From the NCBI GenBank assembly GCA_021800035.1, contig JAJYZJ010000007.1:1-51942 (forward strand): DNA of 51,942 nucleotides, read 5' to 3'. Shown one piece after another: positions 43,432-51,459 of the stretch. A program made the position numbers and the translations under genes. This DNA is from an archaeon (lineage in GTDB: Archaea; Thermoproteota; Thermoprotei_A; Marsarchaeales; Marsarchaeaceae). Position 1 is the first letter of the stretch. Every line of letters begins with the position of its first letter. The notes under the pieces were generated by a model. The model was given only the letters and a program-made list of their open reading frames with translations. It made no database searches and had not been told where the DNA came from.

Positions 43432-43599
43432 ATGCCGAGTCACGGATCATTGACTAAAGCAGGGAAGGTGCGCTCTTCAACTCCGAAGATTGAAGCGAAG
43501 ACCAGACGTTCTTCAATCCCGCGCATCAAAAGACGTGCGGTTTACTTCCGCAGACTTGTTCACAGGCAGGAGACTCCGTTCCGTCGACGGAGGTTCTAG
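43432..43599 (+). CDS. rps30e: Ribosomal protein eS30
   Basis: 55-residue ORF, ATG to TAG. It opens MPSHGSLTKAGKVRSSTPKI, which is the eS30 signature (GS(L/M)xxAGKVRxxTPK), and the rest is strongly basic (RRSSIPRIKRRAVYFRRLV), ending in RRRRF. It is a small-subunit ribosomal protein shared by eukaryotes and TACK/Asgard archaea. Single gene with its own TATA box. Other frames over this stretch are shadows. Confidence 0.92.
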   Translation: MPSHGSLTKAGKVRSSTPKIEAKTRRSSIPRIKRRAVYFRRLVHRQETPFRRRRF

Positions 43600-44016
43600 G
43601 GAGCAGGAAAACTTCGGACACGCTCACGATTGTGAGTTGAAAATCCCGCACGCTTTGCGCTTGGGATGCAAGCGAGTCTGCAGCTATATAATTTGTATTT
43701 GTAGATGCAATAAACTCAGGACATTTGTGAACCCTGAGTGAAAGAAACTTCAAGGCCTACGGGATGTTTTAAAGGGGGCACTGTCCGAGGGCAGCCGGAG
43801 ATTCGTGTCTGTTGTGATGGAGCTTCTATCCATTCCTTGGCAAGCCTTCTTTAGGAAAAAGGAGGGCCAGGCGCCTTTACCGTGACAGTGCAGCGCAGAA
43901 TTTTCTTGGTTTGGTTCGCTTCATCAATCCCCAGAAACTGCATGTTGAAAGAATACCGTCAGAAACAAATCTCAGTCAGGTTTCTTGGGCGGGTTAGATG
44001 CGCCTGCTTCCCCAGA
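43600..44016. other. Long spacer between eS30 and nop5
   Basis: About 420 bases without a supportable protein gene. It contains a TATA-like ctatataatt near 43683-43692, a 7-bp hairpin ACTCAGG/CCTGAGT (about 43713-43739), and a stem GCCTTCTTT / AAGGAGGGC around TTTAG (43843-43866) that vaguely resembles an IS200/IS605 right end. A small RNA is possible but no family could be recognised. Confidence 0.35.
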
Positions 44017-44025
44017 CTATAAATA
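44017..44025 (+). promoter_or_regulatory. TATA box of nop5
   Basis: ctataaata 27 bases ahead of the ATG at 44048; it lies inside a longer TTG frame (43985) and favours the shorter, leaderless start. Confidence 0.65.
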
Positions 44026-44047
44026 TGGGGATGCCAAGAATCCCCAC

Positions 44048-45241
44048 ATGGAAGCCTACCTCGTCTCGACAAGCTATGGGGTCTTCTTGGTCGACGCGGA
44101 TGGAAACGTTATAATCGGCCGCCGATCGACCGGCGATGGCTCTGTCGCGAAAGAGGTAGTTACAGAGGCAAAGAATCTAGGTTTCGAAAGAATATTCACC
44201 TATGAACGCGGGCTCAGTCAATATGCCGAACAAATGCCTGACAGTTCGGGGAGTGCCAGGCTTTACTCCCACGAAAGGTTCGGCAATTTCCTTGGTCTCA
44301 CTCCTGCAGAGACTTCTGCTCTGATTCGGGAAGCCGCAATGAGGCAGACAACAAGTGGTATAACAGAAGCATCGGGAAGGCGCGACAAGATAATTTCACA
44401 GGTAATTAATGCAGTCGACGAGTTTGATGAGACTCTGAATGTGTTTGCCTCAAGGGTAAGGGAGTGGTATGGATTGCACTTTCCAGAGTTGGGAGAATTG
44501 ATTGAGGACAACCAGACTTACCTGAGGCTTGTATCTCAGGTCGGACTCAGGGGAAATTTCACTTCCGAGAAACTGAGCGCTCAGGGGCTTGCCGGAGAGA
44601 AAATGGCGGATCTCGTCCGAGCCTCAACTACCTCTATTGGTGCTTCTCTTACTGATGAGGATTTTGAACCCATACGCATCATGTCAGAAGCGATTTTTCA
44701 GCTGTATTCATTGAGATCAAAGCTGAGTGGATATATTGAGCGACTCATGAAAGAGACGGCGCCAAACCTGTATGGAGTTGCCGGCCCAGCAATTGGGGCT
44801 CGTCTTATCGCACTTGCCGGTGACCTGGACAGGTTGGCCAAGTTTCCATCAAGCACGGTCCAGGTCCTTGGTGCGGAGAAGGCGCTCTTCCGGGCTATGA
44901 GGCGTGGGGCAAGGCCACCCAAGCATGGCGTGATCTTTCAGGACCCTCTTGTCCATAATGCTCCGCGGTGGCAGCGTGGCAAGATAGCGAGAGCTTATGC
45001 AGGCAAACTGAGCATAGCCGCACGCGTCGACCTCTACCATGGCGCCGATATCGCTTCCAAACTTCGCGCAGATTTTGAGTCCCGGGTGGCAGAAATCAAG
45101 ACCAATTTTCCCAACCCTCCAAAGGGGGAGTCACAGCGGCGTGAGCCGGAGAAGGAAACCTTCTCAAGGGGAGAGGGGAGGAGGAGACGCGGCTTTGGAA
45201 AAGGAAAGAGAGCTCATGGACGTGATCGTTTCAACCGTTGA
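44048..45241 (+). CDS. nop5: Nop5 (Nop56/58-like) box C/D RNP core protein
   Basis: 397 residues. The N-terminal domain (YLVSTSYGVFLVDADGNVIIGRR) binds fibrillarin, a central helical coiled-coil domain (about 110-230) mediates dimerisation, and the C-terminal Nop domain holds ETAPNLYGVAGPAIGARLIALAG, FPSSTVQVLGAEKALFRAM and PKHGVIFQDPLVHNAPRWQRGKIARAYAGKLSIAARVD (last parts about 260-355), which contacts L7Ae and guide RNA. A basic, disordered tail ends the protein (RRRRGFGKGKR). Fibrillarin (flpA), usually next to nop5, is not present here. Confidence 0.95.
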   Translation: MEAYLVSTSYGVFLVDADGNVIIGRRSTGDGSVAKEVVTEAKNLGFERIFTYERGLSQYAEQMPDSSGSARLYSHERFGNFLGLTPAETSALIREAAMRQTTSGITEASGRRDKIISQVINAVDEFDETLNVFASRVREWYGLHFPELGELIEDNQTYLRLVSQVGLRGNFTSEKLSAQGLAGEKMADLVRASTTSIGASLTDEDFEPIRIMSEAIFQLYSLRSKLSGYIERLMKETAPNLYGVAGPAIGARLIALAGDLDRLAKFPSSTVQVLGAEKALFRAMRRGARPPKHGVIFQDPLVHNAPRWQRGKIARAYAGKLSIAARVDLYHGADIASKLRADFESRVAEIKTNFPNPPKGESQRREPEKETFSRGEGRRRRGFGKGKRAHGRDRFNR

Positions 45242-45290
45242 ATAAGGATTATCTAAGGCTGGCACACTTTCGGATAGCGAGTAGAATAAT

Positions 45291-45791
45291 TTGAGGTTTT
45301 TACCAGCAAGAGTTAGGGTGGGCCAAGTAATCGGTTTGCTCAGTGCCGCAATGGATTTCGGAGAGAAGGCGCTTGATCTCTACAAACTCGCTGACGAGAT
45401 GAATCTCACCGCCGAGACACTCATCCCCATTTTGCGCGCTGCGCAGGTCCTGCATCTTGTAAACGTCTCAAAGGGAGACATACACTTGACCAAAACTGGT
45501 GTAGAACTGGCGCAGAAAGGACTGGCAGGTCTGACTTCGGTTCGGGACATTCTTGCCCGGACAGAGCCATTCTATACCGCACTGTCTCTCGCAAAGAAAG
45601 GACCATTTACTCCTGAAGAGCTGGCTGCTGAACTGAGCTCGAACGCAGCCGGCTGGGTGGATTCCGATTACACGGACGCGGCCGTACTTAAGGAGATGTT
45701 GGTCGACTGGGGCATATACACAAAGCTAGTGAGCTACGACGGCGAAGGCGTGTTTGGTGAATTTCTCGAAAGTCGAGCAGCTGGGACATAA
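45291..45791 (+). CDS. Stand-alone ABC-transporter AAA-associated C-terminal domain
   Basis: 166 residues. The sequence matches the AAA_assoc_C domain (Pfam PF09821 from memory) normally fused behind NitT/TauT-type ABC ATPases: LPARVRVGQVIGLLSAAMD at the start, LYKLADEMNLTAETLIPILRAAQVLHLV, GDIHLTKTGVELA, and the closing LVDWGIYTKLVSYDGE. Here it is a separate polypeptide; the ATPase at 50564-51367 ends without it and the double permease is at 23943. It likely regulates that ATPase. TTG start. Confidence 0.82.
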   Translation: MRFLPARVRVGQVIGLLSAAMDFGEKALDLYKLADEMNLTAETLIPILRAAQVLHLVNVSKGDIHLTKTGVELAQKGLAGLTSVRDILARTEPFYTALSLAKKGPFTPEELAAELSSNAAGWVDSDYTDAAVLKEMLVDWGIYTKLVSYDGEGVFGEFLESRAAGT

Positions 45792-45889
45792 TGGACGCGA
45801 GCAGCCTCGTTCGATTTTGCGATGACCTATGCGTCGCTGAAACAGGAATCCCCGTGCCTTTAGAGGCAGGAGAGGAAGTCAGTTGGTAA
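45791..45889 (+). mobile_element. Relic of an IS200/IS605-type right end with tnpB tail
   Basis: A GAATCCCC at 45846-45853, the hairpin TGCCT-TTAG-AGGCA (45855-45868) and AGGAAGTCA (45873-45881) follow the layout I know from IS200/IS605 right ends (GAATCCCC, hairpin around CTTTAG, GGGGAGGATGTCA), which also form the 3' part of the TnpB guide RNA. In frame across it runs a 32-codon remnant ending VAETGIPVPLEAGEEVSW; tnpB C-termini commonly end E(A/T)G(I/S)P at this point. The 3' arm is worn (GGAGAGG) and no other part of tnpB or tnpA remains. Starts at the stop codon of the preceding gene. Confidence 0.55.
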
Positions 45890-46066
45890 CAGCTCGCCAA
45901 CTCGTGGTTTCAAACAGACTGCTGGGGACCAACCCACCTCAAGAGTGGAAGCATCTGGGAGGGTTAATCTTCTTATGCAGCGTTCATTTGCCGCTTGTTC
46001 GCCTCGAACCGACTCAGGCTGCTATCTCAGCATACTTCAAGATCTTTGAAGTGACACAAACTAACC

Positions 46067-46074
46067 TTTATAAC
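46067..46074 (+). promoter_or_regulatory. TATA box of cdc48, flanked by inverted repeat
   Basis: tttataac about 29 bases ahead of the GTG at 46100. AACTAA (46059-46064) and TTAGTT (46089-46094) form an inverted repeat around the box and could be an operator, though six bases is short. Confidence 0.5.
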
Positions 46075-46099
46075 TATCTTAGTAACTTTTAGTTAGTGA

Positions 46100-48271
46100 G
46101 TGGTGATATTTTTGGTTGATGCTCAGGTCGAGGTACGAGTGGCAGAGTCCCTGCCTGGAGACGTGGGTAGAGGAATCGCTAGACTGGACCCCAAAGTGAT
46201 GCAGGATCTGGCCCTAGACACCGGAGACGTTCTCCGGATTTCAGGTAGTAGGACGACTTTTGTCAAGGTAATACGGAGCTATGTGGAAGATTACGGTCGA
46301 GGTGCAATTCGTTTAGATAGGTTCACAAGAAATAATGCGGGTATCGGAATAGACGATAAAGTAGTGATCAGGAAGTGGGAGGTTAAGGAGGGAGAAAGTG
46401 TTTCGCTTTCTCCAACGGAATCGCTGCAGATTATAGGGGCAGAGGACTACGTCTCCCAGAGCCTTGCTGGAAGGGTGATCACGAGAGGTGACGTCGTGCC
46501 ACTGACAATAATGGGCAGAAGAATCAACTTGGCCGTAACATCGACCTCTCCTGCTAATGGGCCGATAATCGTGGAAGAATACACAAAGGTGCAGCTGAGC
46601 GACAAGCCCCAAGCGATTGAAAATCTACCGCAGGTGTCGTACGAGGACATTGGTGGAATGCGTGATGTCGTGCAGAAAGTCAGGGAAATGATAGAGCTTC
46701 CCCTGAGACACCCCGAGCTATTTGAGAGACTGGGCGTGGAGGCGCCCAAGGGCGTGTTGCTATACGGTCCGCCAGGCACTGGCAAGACACTCTTGGCGCA
46801 GGCGGTTGCTAACGAAACCAATGCGCACTTTACGAGCATAAGTGGCCCGGAAATCATGAGCAAGTTCTATGGCGAAAGCGAACAGAAGTTGAGGGAGATA
46901 TTCGAAGAGGCCCAGAAGAACGCGCCCTCCATAGTATTTATCGACGAACTGGACAGCATCGCTCCCAAGAGGGAAGAGGTGACGGGCGAGGTGGAGCGCA
47001 GAGTGGTGGCGCAACTGCTCACGCTCATGGATGGTCTTGAGTCAAGGGGCAAAGTTGTGGTCATAGGTGCGACGAATAGACCGAATGCTATTGATCCGGC
47101 CCTGCGTCGGCCCGGTAGGTTCGATCGCGAAATCGAAATAAAAGTACCAGATAAGGATGGCAGACTTGAGATACTGCAAATTCATACTAGAGGAATGCCG
47201 ATATACAAAGACGTAGACCTGTCAAAATTGGCTGAGGTAACTCACGGTTTTGTTGGGGCCGACATAGCGGCTCTGGCGAAGGAAGCCGCAATGCATTCTC
47301 TACAGCGAGTCCTTCCCAAAGTCGACCTGAACGCCGAAAAAGTGTCCGCTGAAATTCTGAATGAGATAAGCGTAGATATGAAGGATTTCGAACACGCACT
47401 GAAAGAGGTTCATCCTTCTGCGATGAGGGAAGTCTATATCGAGCGACCAAACGTCACGTGGAGCGACATAGGCGGTCTCGAAGGAGTCAAGCAGGAGCTC
47501 AAAGAGGCGATCGAATGGCCTCTCAAGTTTCCAGACTTGATGGAGAGGGCCAACATATCTCCCCCGAGGGGGATACTGCTTTATGGTCCCCCTGGCACCG
47601 GCAAAACGCTGCTGGCGAAGGCCGTGGCTCATGAGAGCGAGGCAAATTTCATTTCAATAAGGGGCCCTGAGCTTCTTTCAAAATGGGTAGGAGAATCTGA
47701 ACATGGTGTTCGAGAGGTGTTCAGGAGGGCAAGGCAGGCTTCACCATGCATAGTATTTTTTGACGAAATAGATGCTCTCGCGCCGCCCCGTGGGCAGGAC
47801 TTCGGCTCAAATGTGACGGAGCGCGTTGTAAGCCAGTTTCTGACTGAAATGGATGGAATCGTGCCACTAAATAATGTTACAGTAATAGCCGCGACAAATC
47901 GGATGGACTTGGTGGATAACGCGCTACTTAGACCCGGAAGATTCGATAAATTGATCGAAATTCCCCTGCCGGATGAGGTGGCAAGGAAACAGATACTCGA
48001 AATTCATCTTAAATCCAAGCCCCTTGCAAAGGATGTGTCAGTGCAAGAACTAGCCCAGCAGACTTCAGGCTTAAGCGGCGCAGATTTGGCGGGCCTGGTG
48101 CAGACAGCCGCGATGCTAGCAGCGCGTGAGTTTCTAGCGAAGAATGGCACTCGTTATAAAGGGAAGATTTCGCAGTTTCAGATCTCTTCCGCTCATTTCG
48201 CAGAGGCCCTTAAACAGATTCGCTCTAGGACACCTGGCCAACGGAAAACTGAATTGAGTCTGACTCCATAG
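46100..48271 (+). CDS. cdc48: Cdc48/p97-type AAA+ ATPase
   Basis: 723 residues with the archaeal VAT/Cdc48 layout: N-terminal double-psi barrel domain (about 1-185), D1 (about 190-440) and D2 (about 460-705). Both rings have Walker A GPPGTGKT and Walker B (VFIDELD, VFFDEID), with second region of homology GATNRP...RRPGRFD and AATNRMD...RPGRFD. Pore-loop residues are KFYG in D1 and KWVG in D2. It unfolds proteins for the proteasome and remodels complexes. GTG start (46100 or 46103) just after the TATA box. Confidence 0.97.
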   Translation: MVIFLVDAQVEVRVAESLPGDVGRGIARLDPKVMQDLALDTGDVLRISGSRTTFVKVIRSYVEDYGRGAIRLDRFTRNNAGIGIDDKVVIRKWEVKEGESVSLSPTESLQIIGAEDYVSQSLAGRVITRGDVVPLTIMGRRINLAVTSTSPANGPIIVEEYTKVQLSDKPQAIENLPQVSYEDIGGMRDVVQKVREMIELPLRHPELFERLGVEAPKGVLLYGPPGTGKTLLAQAVANETNAHFTSISGPEIMSKFYGESEQKLREIFEEAQKNAPSIVFIDELDSIAPKREEVTGEVERRVVAQLLTLMDGLESRGKVVVIGATNRPNAIDPALRRPGRFDREIEIKVPDKDGRLEILQIHTRGMPIYKDVDLSKLAEVTHGFVGADIAALAKEAAMHSLQRVLPKVDLNAEKVSAEILNEISVDMKDFEHALKEVHPSAMREVYIERPNVTWSDIGGLEGVKQELKEAIEWPLKFPDLMERANISPPRGILLYGPPGTGKTLLAKAVAHESEANFISIRGPELLSKWVGESEHGVREVFRRARQASPCIVFFDEIDALAPPRGQDFGSNVTERVVSQFLTEMDGIVPLNNVTVIAATNRMDLVDNALLRPGRFDKLIEIPLPDEVARKQILEIHLKSKPLAKDVSVQELAQQTSGLSGADLAGLVQTAAMLAAREFLAKNGTRYKGKISQFQISSAHFAEALKQIRSRTPGQRKTELSLTP

Positions 48272-48291
48272 CTCGAACGGTAGCCCTTCGG

Positions 48292-48537
48292 CTACAAACC
48301 AAAGTGGCAGTGCACTACACCCTTGACTCTCCGCACGAAATGAGGACAGGAGAGGCACTTCAGCGCCGGAGACTGTCCGCCCACCATCGGGCAGTCCACC
48401 ACTTCCTTTTTCATGGCATTGATGAATCCCTTCCCAATCTTGAGCTCCCTTAGCTGTTTCATCAATTCCTTGTCGGGTTTGAATTCGAGCTCTGATTTTT
48501 TTATTTCGATTTCTCTATACGAAATTTGCTGGCTCAT
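48292..48537 (-). CDS. Small Cys-rich protein, 81 aa
   Basis: Family not recognised. The N-terminal half is charged and helical (KKSELEFKPDKELMKQLRELKIG); the C-terminal half has DCPMVGG, LKCLSCPHF and VVHCHF, i.e. four Cys and His residues that could bind zinc or an iron-sulfur cluster. The conserved-looking Cys pattern and the short gap to the upstream gene on the same strand (31 bases) support a real gene. Convergent with cdc48. Confidence 0.65.
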   Translation of the reverse strand: MSQQISYREIEIKKSELEFKPDKELMKQLRELKIGKGFINAMKKEVVDCPMVGGQSPALKCLSCPHFVRRVKGVVHCHFGL

Positions 48538-48568
48538 CGCTCAGGCATAACGGGTAAACAGAAATAAG

Positions 48569-49015
48569 TCATTCGGGTGAGTCTTCGCCGAAAAGTGCGG
48601 AATCACCGTTCCCGAGTTTTGAAAGATGCTGGTGAACAACCCTCCACTTCCCACCTGCGTGGTGTAGCACAAATGTGGCCCTGGACTTCGCCGACACCCG
48701 CCTAGCCTCAAACGAGTAATCATTGACAAAGATGCCTCCGTAGTTCAGGTAGCAGGTGGCCACGGCCGTATCGCCGAATATATCCACTCGCAAGTCCTCC
48801 ACGACGCAGGTGAAGTCGGTTATATTCGTAAAAAGCACTGTGTCATAATGGCGAGCGTTATCTCCATCTAACCGCTCTAGAGGCGGAGAATCCCCGAATT
48901 TGGTAAAGCCTGCCCCCCAATCGTTCAGCTCGCTCAGCGCCTCGAAGTCCTTGTCCCTCGCGGCTACAAATATGTCATTGATCACGCGCCGAATCTCTAG
49001 CTTCAGACGCTCCAT
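48569..49015 (-). CDS. SnoaL / NTF2-like protein
   Basis: 148 residues from ATG 49015, about 30 bases after a palindromic TATA-like promoter; a longer frame to 49114 would cross it. The sequence has the cone-like NTF2 pattern: an N-terminal helix (EIRRVINDIFVAARDKDFEALSEL), a strand-rich middle (VVEDLRVDIFGDTAVATCYLNYGG) and the closing RATFVLHHAGGKWRVVHQHLS, typical of DUF4440/SnoaL-like proteins. Whether it is an enzyme or a binding protein is unknown. Confidence 0.78.
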   Translation of the reverse strand: MERLKLEIRRVINDIFVAARDKDFEALSELNDWGAGFTKFGDSPPLERLDGDNARHYDTVLFTNITDFTCVVEDLRVDIFGDTAVATCYLNYGGIFVNDYSFEARRVSAKSRATFVLHHAGGKWRVVHQHLSKLGNGDSALFGEDSPE

Positions 49016-49039
49016 ACTGCTCACTGGATTACATTGTGC

Positions 49040-49051
49040 GTACTTAAGTAC
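49040..49051 (-). promoter_or_regulatory. Palindromic promoter element
   Basis: GTACTTAAGTAC is a perfect 12-base palindrome whose AT core sits 30 bases from the ATG at 49015; it may be TATA box and operator at once. Confidence 0.45.
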
Positions 49052-49162
49052 TGTCGAATTCTCGCTGTTTGCGGCGCGCACATTGAAAGAGCGCGTCTGC
49101 AATTCCTCGCTCAACAGCTGTGCTTCCGGTGACCACAGCAGAATCTATAGAAAATCAGCTGA

Positions 49163-50329
49163 CTAGAAGATTTCTGAGCTGTCATGATCTCGTTTGGAGG
49201 CGGCTTCGACAAGTTGGTTTGCCTTGTCCCAGTTTGCCGCTTTTTTTCGACGGTGTTCGCGTGCGTAGTCCAAAACTAGGTTAACCAGTTCCAGTTTGCA
49301 TTCGCCGCAAAGTCGTTTTCCTGTAAGGCATTCCTCTCGCACCTCCCTGAGATGTGTGTCACTTTCTAGGAAATGGTCGCGATAGTACTCGTAAATCACG
49401 CATTTATCCGGCTCTCCGCCCATTTTCCTTTGCTCATCCGTTGTCGCCCTTCCGCCGGTAACTGCGCTCATCAGTTTTGTTCGTATTTGGTCATCGTCAT
49501 CGCTAAATGTGAGTGTGGTTGCCGATGAGCGCTTTGACATCTTCGGTGAACCGTCGAGCCCTCTGACTATTTTGTGGAATACTGCACTAGGCGGTACAAA
49601 CCCAAATTGTTCTCTGAACTTGAACGCGAGGTCCCGCGCCAGTCGAATATGGGGATCTTGGTCAGCTCCTACAGGTACGAGCACAGGCTTGGGTCCACCA
49701 AATTTCCTCAATTCCGGCAGAAGTATGTCTCCTGCCTGAACTAGGGCTGACATATAGAGTCCGAACTGGCGCTCCCCGTATATCGCTCTCATCATTGAAG
49801 CCGTTACTCCGCGCGAGAAGATGGCGGAGAGATTAGCAACCCGGATTTCCTGGCTCTGTCTGTATACGTAGGTTCTGTCTGGTTCAAGTCCGAGCGCTAG
49901 GGCGTCTGCCACGTTATCTACTGCATATACCCCAGACTGCGAAAATTTCAGGCCATTGTCGCAGTAGGCTTCTATATCTGCAATGCAGTAATGCACCCTA
50001 CACTTCTTTGAGATAGACTGGAAGTAACTCATGGCCTCGGTGGTTGTCTTTGTGCCAAGGTGGAACGGTGAGCTCGGCTTGATTCCTGACATCACTGCGA
50101 AGTCCTGACCATTCTTTGCTGCGTTGAGAATTAGTCCCAGGTCACGGTGGCCGAACCAGACTCCTCTCCTTGCGAGACGTGAGGATCCACCCAAGCTGGC
50201 GCGCACAGTCGAGAGAGGTTCTATTCCGAAGTCTGCCAATAACTTGGCGTAGTCTATTGCGTCATTACTTCCCCAAGGATCTATTGTGCCATCGGAAATG
50301 ACTGCGTCCCCCAACTGGAGCATCATCAA
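49163..50329 (-). CDS. trpS: Tryptophanyl-tRNA synthetase
   Basis: 388 residues, of the archaeal/eukaryotic type. Class I signatures: PFHLGT (HIGH motif, about 90-95) and PKMSKRSSATT (KMSKS). Other family features are GVYAVDNVADALALG, RQFGLYMSALVQAGDILLPEL and VPVGADQDPHIRLARDLA. The C-terminus has CLTGKRLCGECKLELV (usual for this type). It charges tRNA-Trp. ATG 50329 with further ATGs right after (MMM); the upstream spacer is shared with the ABC ATPase promoter. Confidence 0.96.
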   Translation of the reverse strand: MMMLQLGDAVISDGTIDPWGSNDAIDYAKLLADFGIEPLSTVRASLGGSSRLARRGVWFGHRDLGLILNAAKNGQDFAVMSGIKPSSPFHLGTKTTTEAMSYFQSISKKCRVHYCIADIEAYCDNGLKFSQSGVYAVDNVADALALGLEPDRTYVYRQSQEIRVANLSAIFSRGVTASMMRAIYGERQFGLYMSALVQAGDILLPELRKFGGPKPVLVPVGADQDPHIRLARDLAFKFREQFGFVPPSAVFHKIVRGLDGSPKMSKRSSATTLTFSDDDDQIRTKLMSAVTGGRATTDEQRKMGGEPDKCVIYEYYRDHFLESDTHLREVREECLTGKRLCGECKLELVNLVLDYAREHRRKKAANWDKANQLVEAASKRDHDSSEIF

Positions 50330-50442
50330 CCGTTCACGCTGCCTTTTTAGTTCTTGCCAGCCTTTCCGTAAGCTCGAAAGTTTGGTGAGTCATCTCTCTC
50401 GGCCAATCGCTTATTTTCGGCTGGGCTTTCCTGAGGCGCGGC

Positions 50443-50509
50443 GCGATGAGCTGGCTCTCAAGAGCTGAAGAATGATGAATTTGAAGCCGTGCGAGCGGCC
50501 GCTCTCTGA
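50443..50509 (+). ncRNA. Candidate box C/D guide RNA
   Basis: In the trpS/ABC spacer: C-like GCGATGA (50443-50449), D' CTGA (50465-50468), C' ATGATGA (50472-50478) and D CTGA (50506-50509). The first guide is 15 bases and D'-C' spacing 3 bases, as in archaeal sRNAs; the second guide (27 bases) is long, box C has one mismatch, and the terminal stem is weak. Could be chance. Confidence 0.25.
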
Positions 50510-50528
50510 GGACGCTACGCAAAAAGAC

Positions 50529-50536
50529 CTATAAAT
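50529..50536 (+). promoter_or_regulatory. TATA box of ABC ATPase gene
   Basis: ctataaat about 31 bases ahead of the ATG at 50564, the leaderless distance. Confidence 0.6.
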
Positions 50537-50563
50537 CGAGGAGCGCGAGTTTGCAGGGCTCTC

Positions 50564-51367
50564 ATGACAGCCGCAACTCGTCTGCAGCCTTCGGACTCGT
50601 TCACTGCTGTTGGCAATCTTCCAGTGGTTGCAGTGAACGGCGTCAGCCACTCCTTTTCGCACAAGAAGTCCTTGGTTCAGGTCCTGAACGACTTCTCGTT
50701 CGAAGTATTTCCCAAGGAGTTCGTCGCGCTGATCGGCCCAAGCGGCTCAGGCAAATCCACGCTTCTCAGAATAGTTTCCGGATTGATAAAACCTGACAAA
50801 GGTGAGGTATACATTGAAGGACGCAAGATTGATGGGCCGTCACCCAAGGTATCTATGGTGTTCCAGACATTTGCGCTTCTCCCTTGGTTCAGTGCGCTTG
50901 AGAACGTCGAGATGGCGCTTCTCAAGTCTGGCCTGACCAAGGAAGAGAGATGCGCGAAGGCCGAGCACATGCTCGAACAGGTCGGGCTGAAAGGATTCGA
51001 AAGGGCCTACCCTAAGGAGCTGAGCGGCGGAATGCGCCAGCGAGTTGGGCTGGCTCGCGCGCTTGTATCTGACCCCCAGGTGCTTCTTATGGACGAGCCT
51101 TTCAGCAGTCTGGATGCGCTCACTGCGGAGTATCTTCGAAATGAAGTGATGATGATGCTTCAGGGTAGCCAGATACGTGTCAAATCCATACTCATGGTCA
51201 CTCACAATGTTGAGGAGGCTGTGGAAATGGCGGACAGAGTTGTAGTATGCAGCCACAGACCAAGCCACAAAGTAGCGGATATCGTTGTGGACTTCCCCAA
51301 ACCCAGAAATAAGAGAGATCCCGTGTTCATAGAATACGTGGACCAAATTTATACGCTGCTTACCTAG
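50564..51367 (+). CDS. ABC transporter ATP-binding protein (NitT/TauT type)
   Basis: 267 residues: Walker A GPSGSGKST (about 58-66), Q-loop VFQTFALLPWFSALENV (typical of the nitrate/taurine group), signature LSGGMRQRVGLARAL, Walker B LLMDEPFSSLDALT and switch VTHNVEEAVEMADRV. It ends soon after the switch region and lacks the AAA-associated C-terminal domain that archaeal members often carry; that domain is a separate gene at 45291-45791. Likely powers the double permease at 23943-25667. Confidence 0.92.
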   Translation: MTAATRLQPSDSFTAVGNLPVVAVNGVSHSFSHKKSLVQVLNDFSFEVFPKEFVALIGPSGSGKSTLLRIVSGLIKPDKGEVYIEGRKIDGPSPKVSMVFQTFALLPWFSALENVEMALLKSGLTKEERCAKAEHMLEQVGLKGFERAYPKELSGGMRQRVGLARALVSDPQVLLMDEPFSSLDALTAEYLRNEVMMMLQGSQIRVKSILMVTHNVEEAVEMADRVVVCSHRPSHKVADIVVDFPKPRNKRDPVFIEYVDQIYTLLT

Positions 51368-51459
51368 TAAAAGACCCCTTTGCAGGTCCCCAGGTCTCAG
51401 TCGAAAATAATCAGAATCCAGAAGGTTTGCTTTCGGAGGCCGTGGATTTTAAAGCAAAT

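Noticed and set aside
43490-43741. 83-codon plus-strand frame
   Set aside because: It overlaps the eS30 gene in another frame and has no protein-like pattern.
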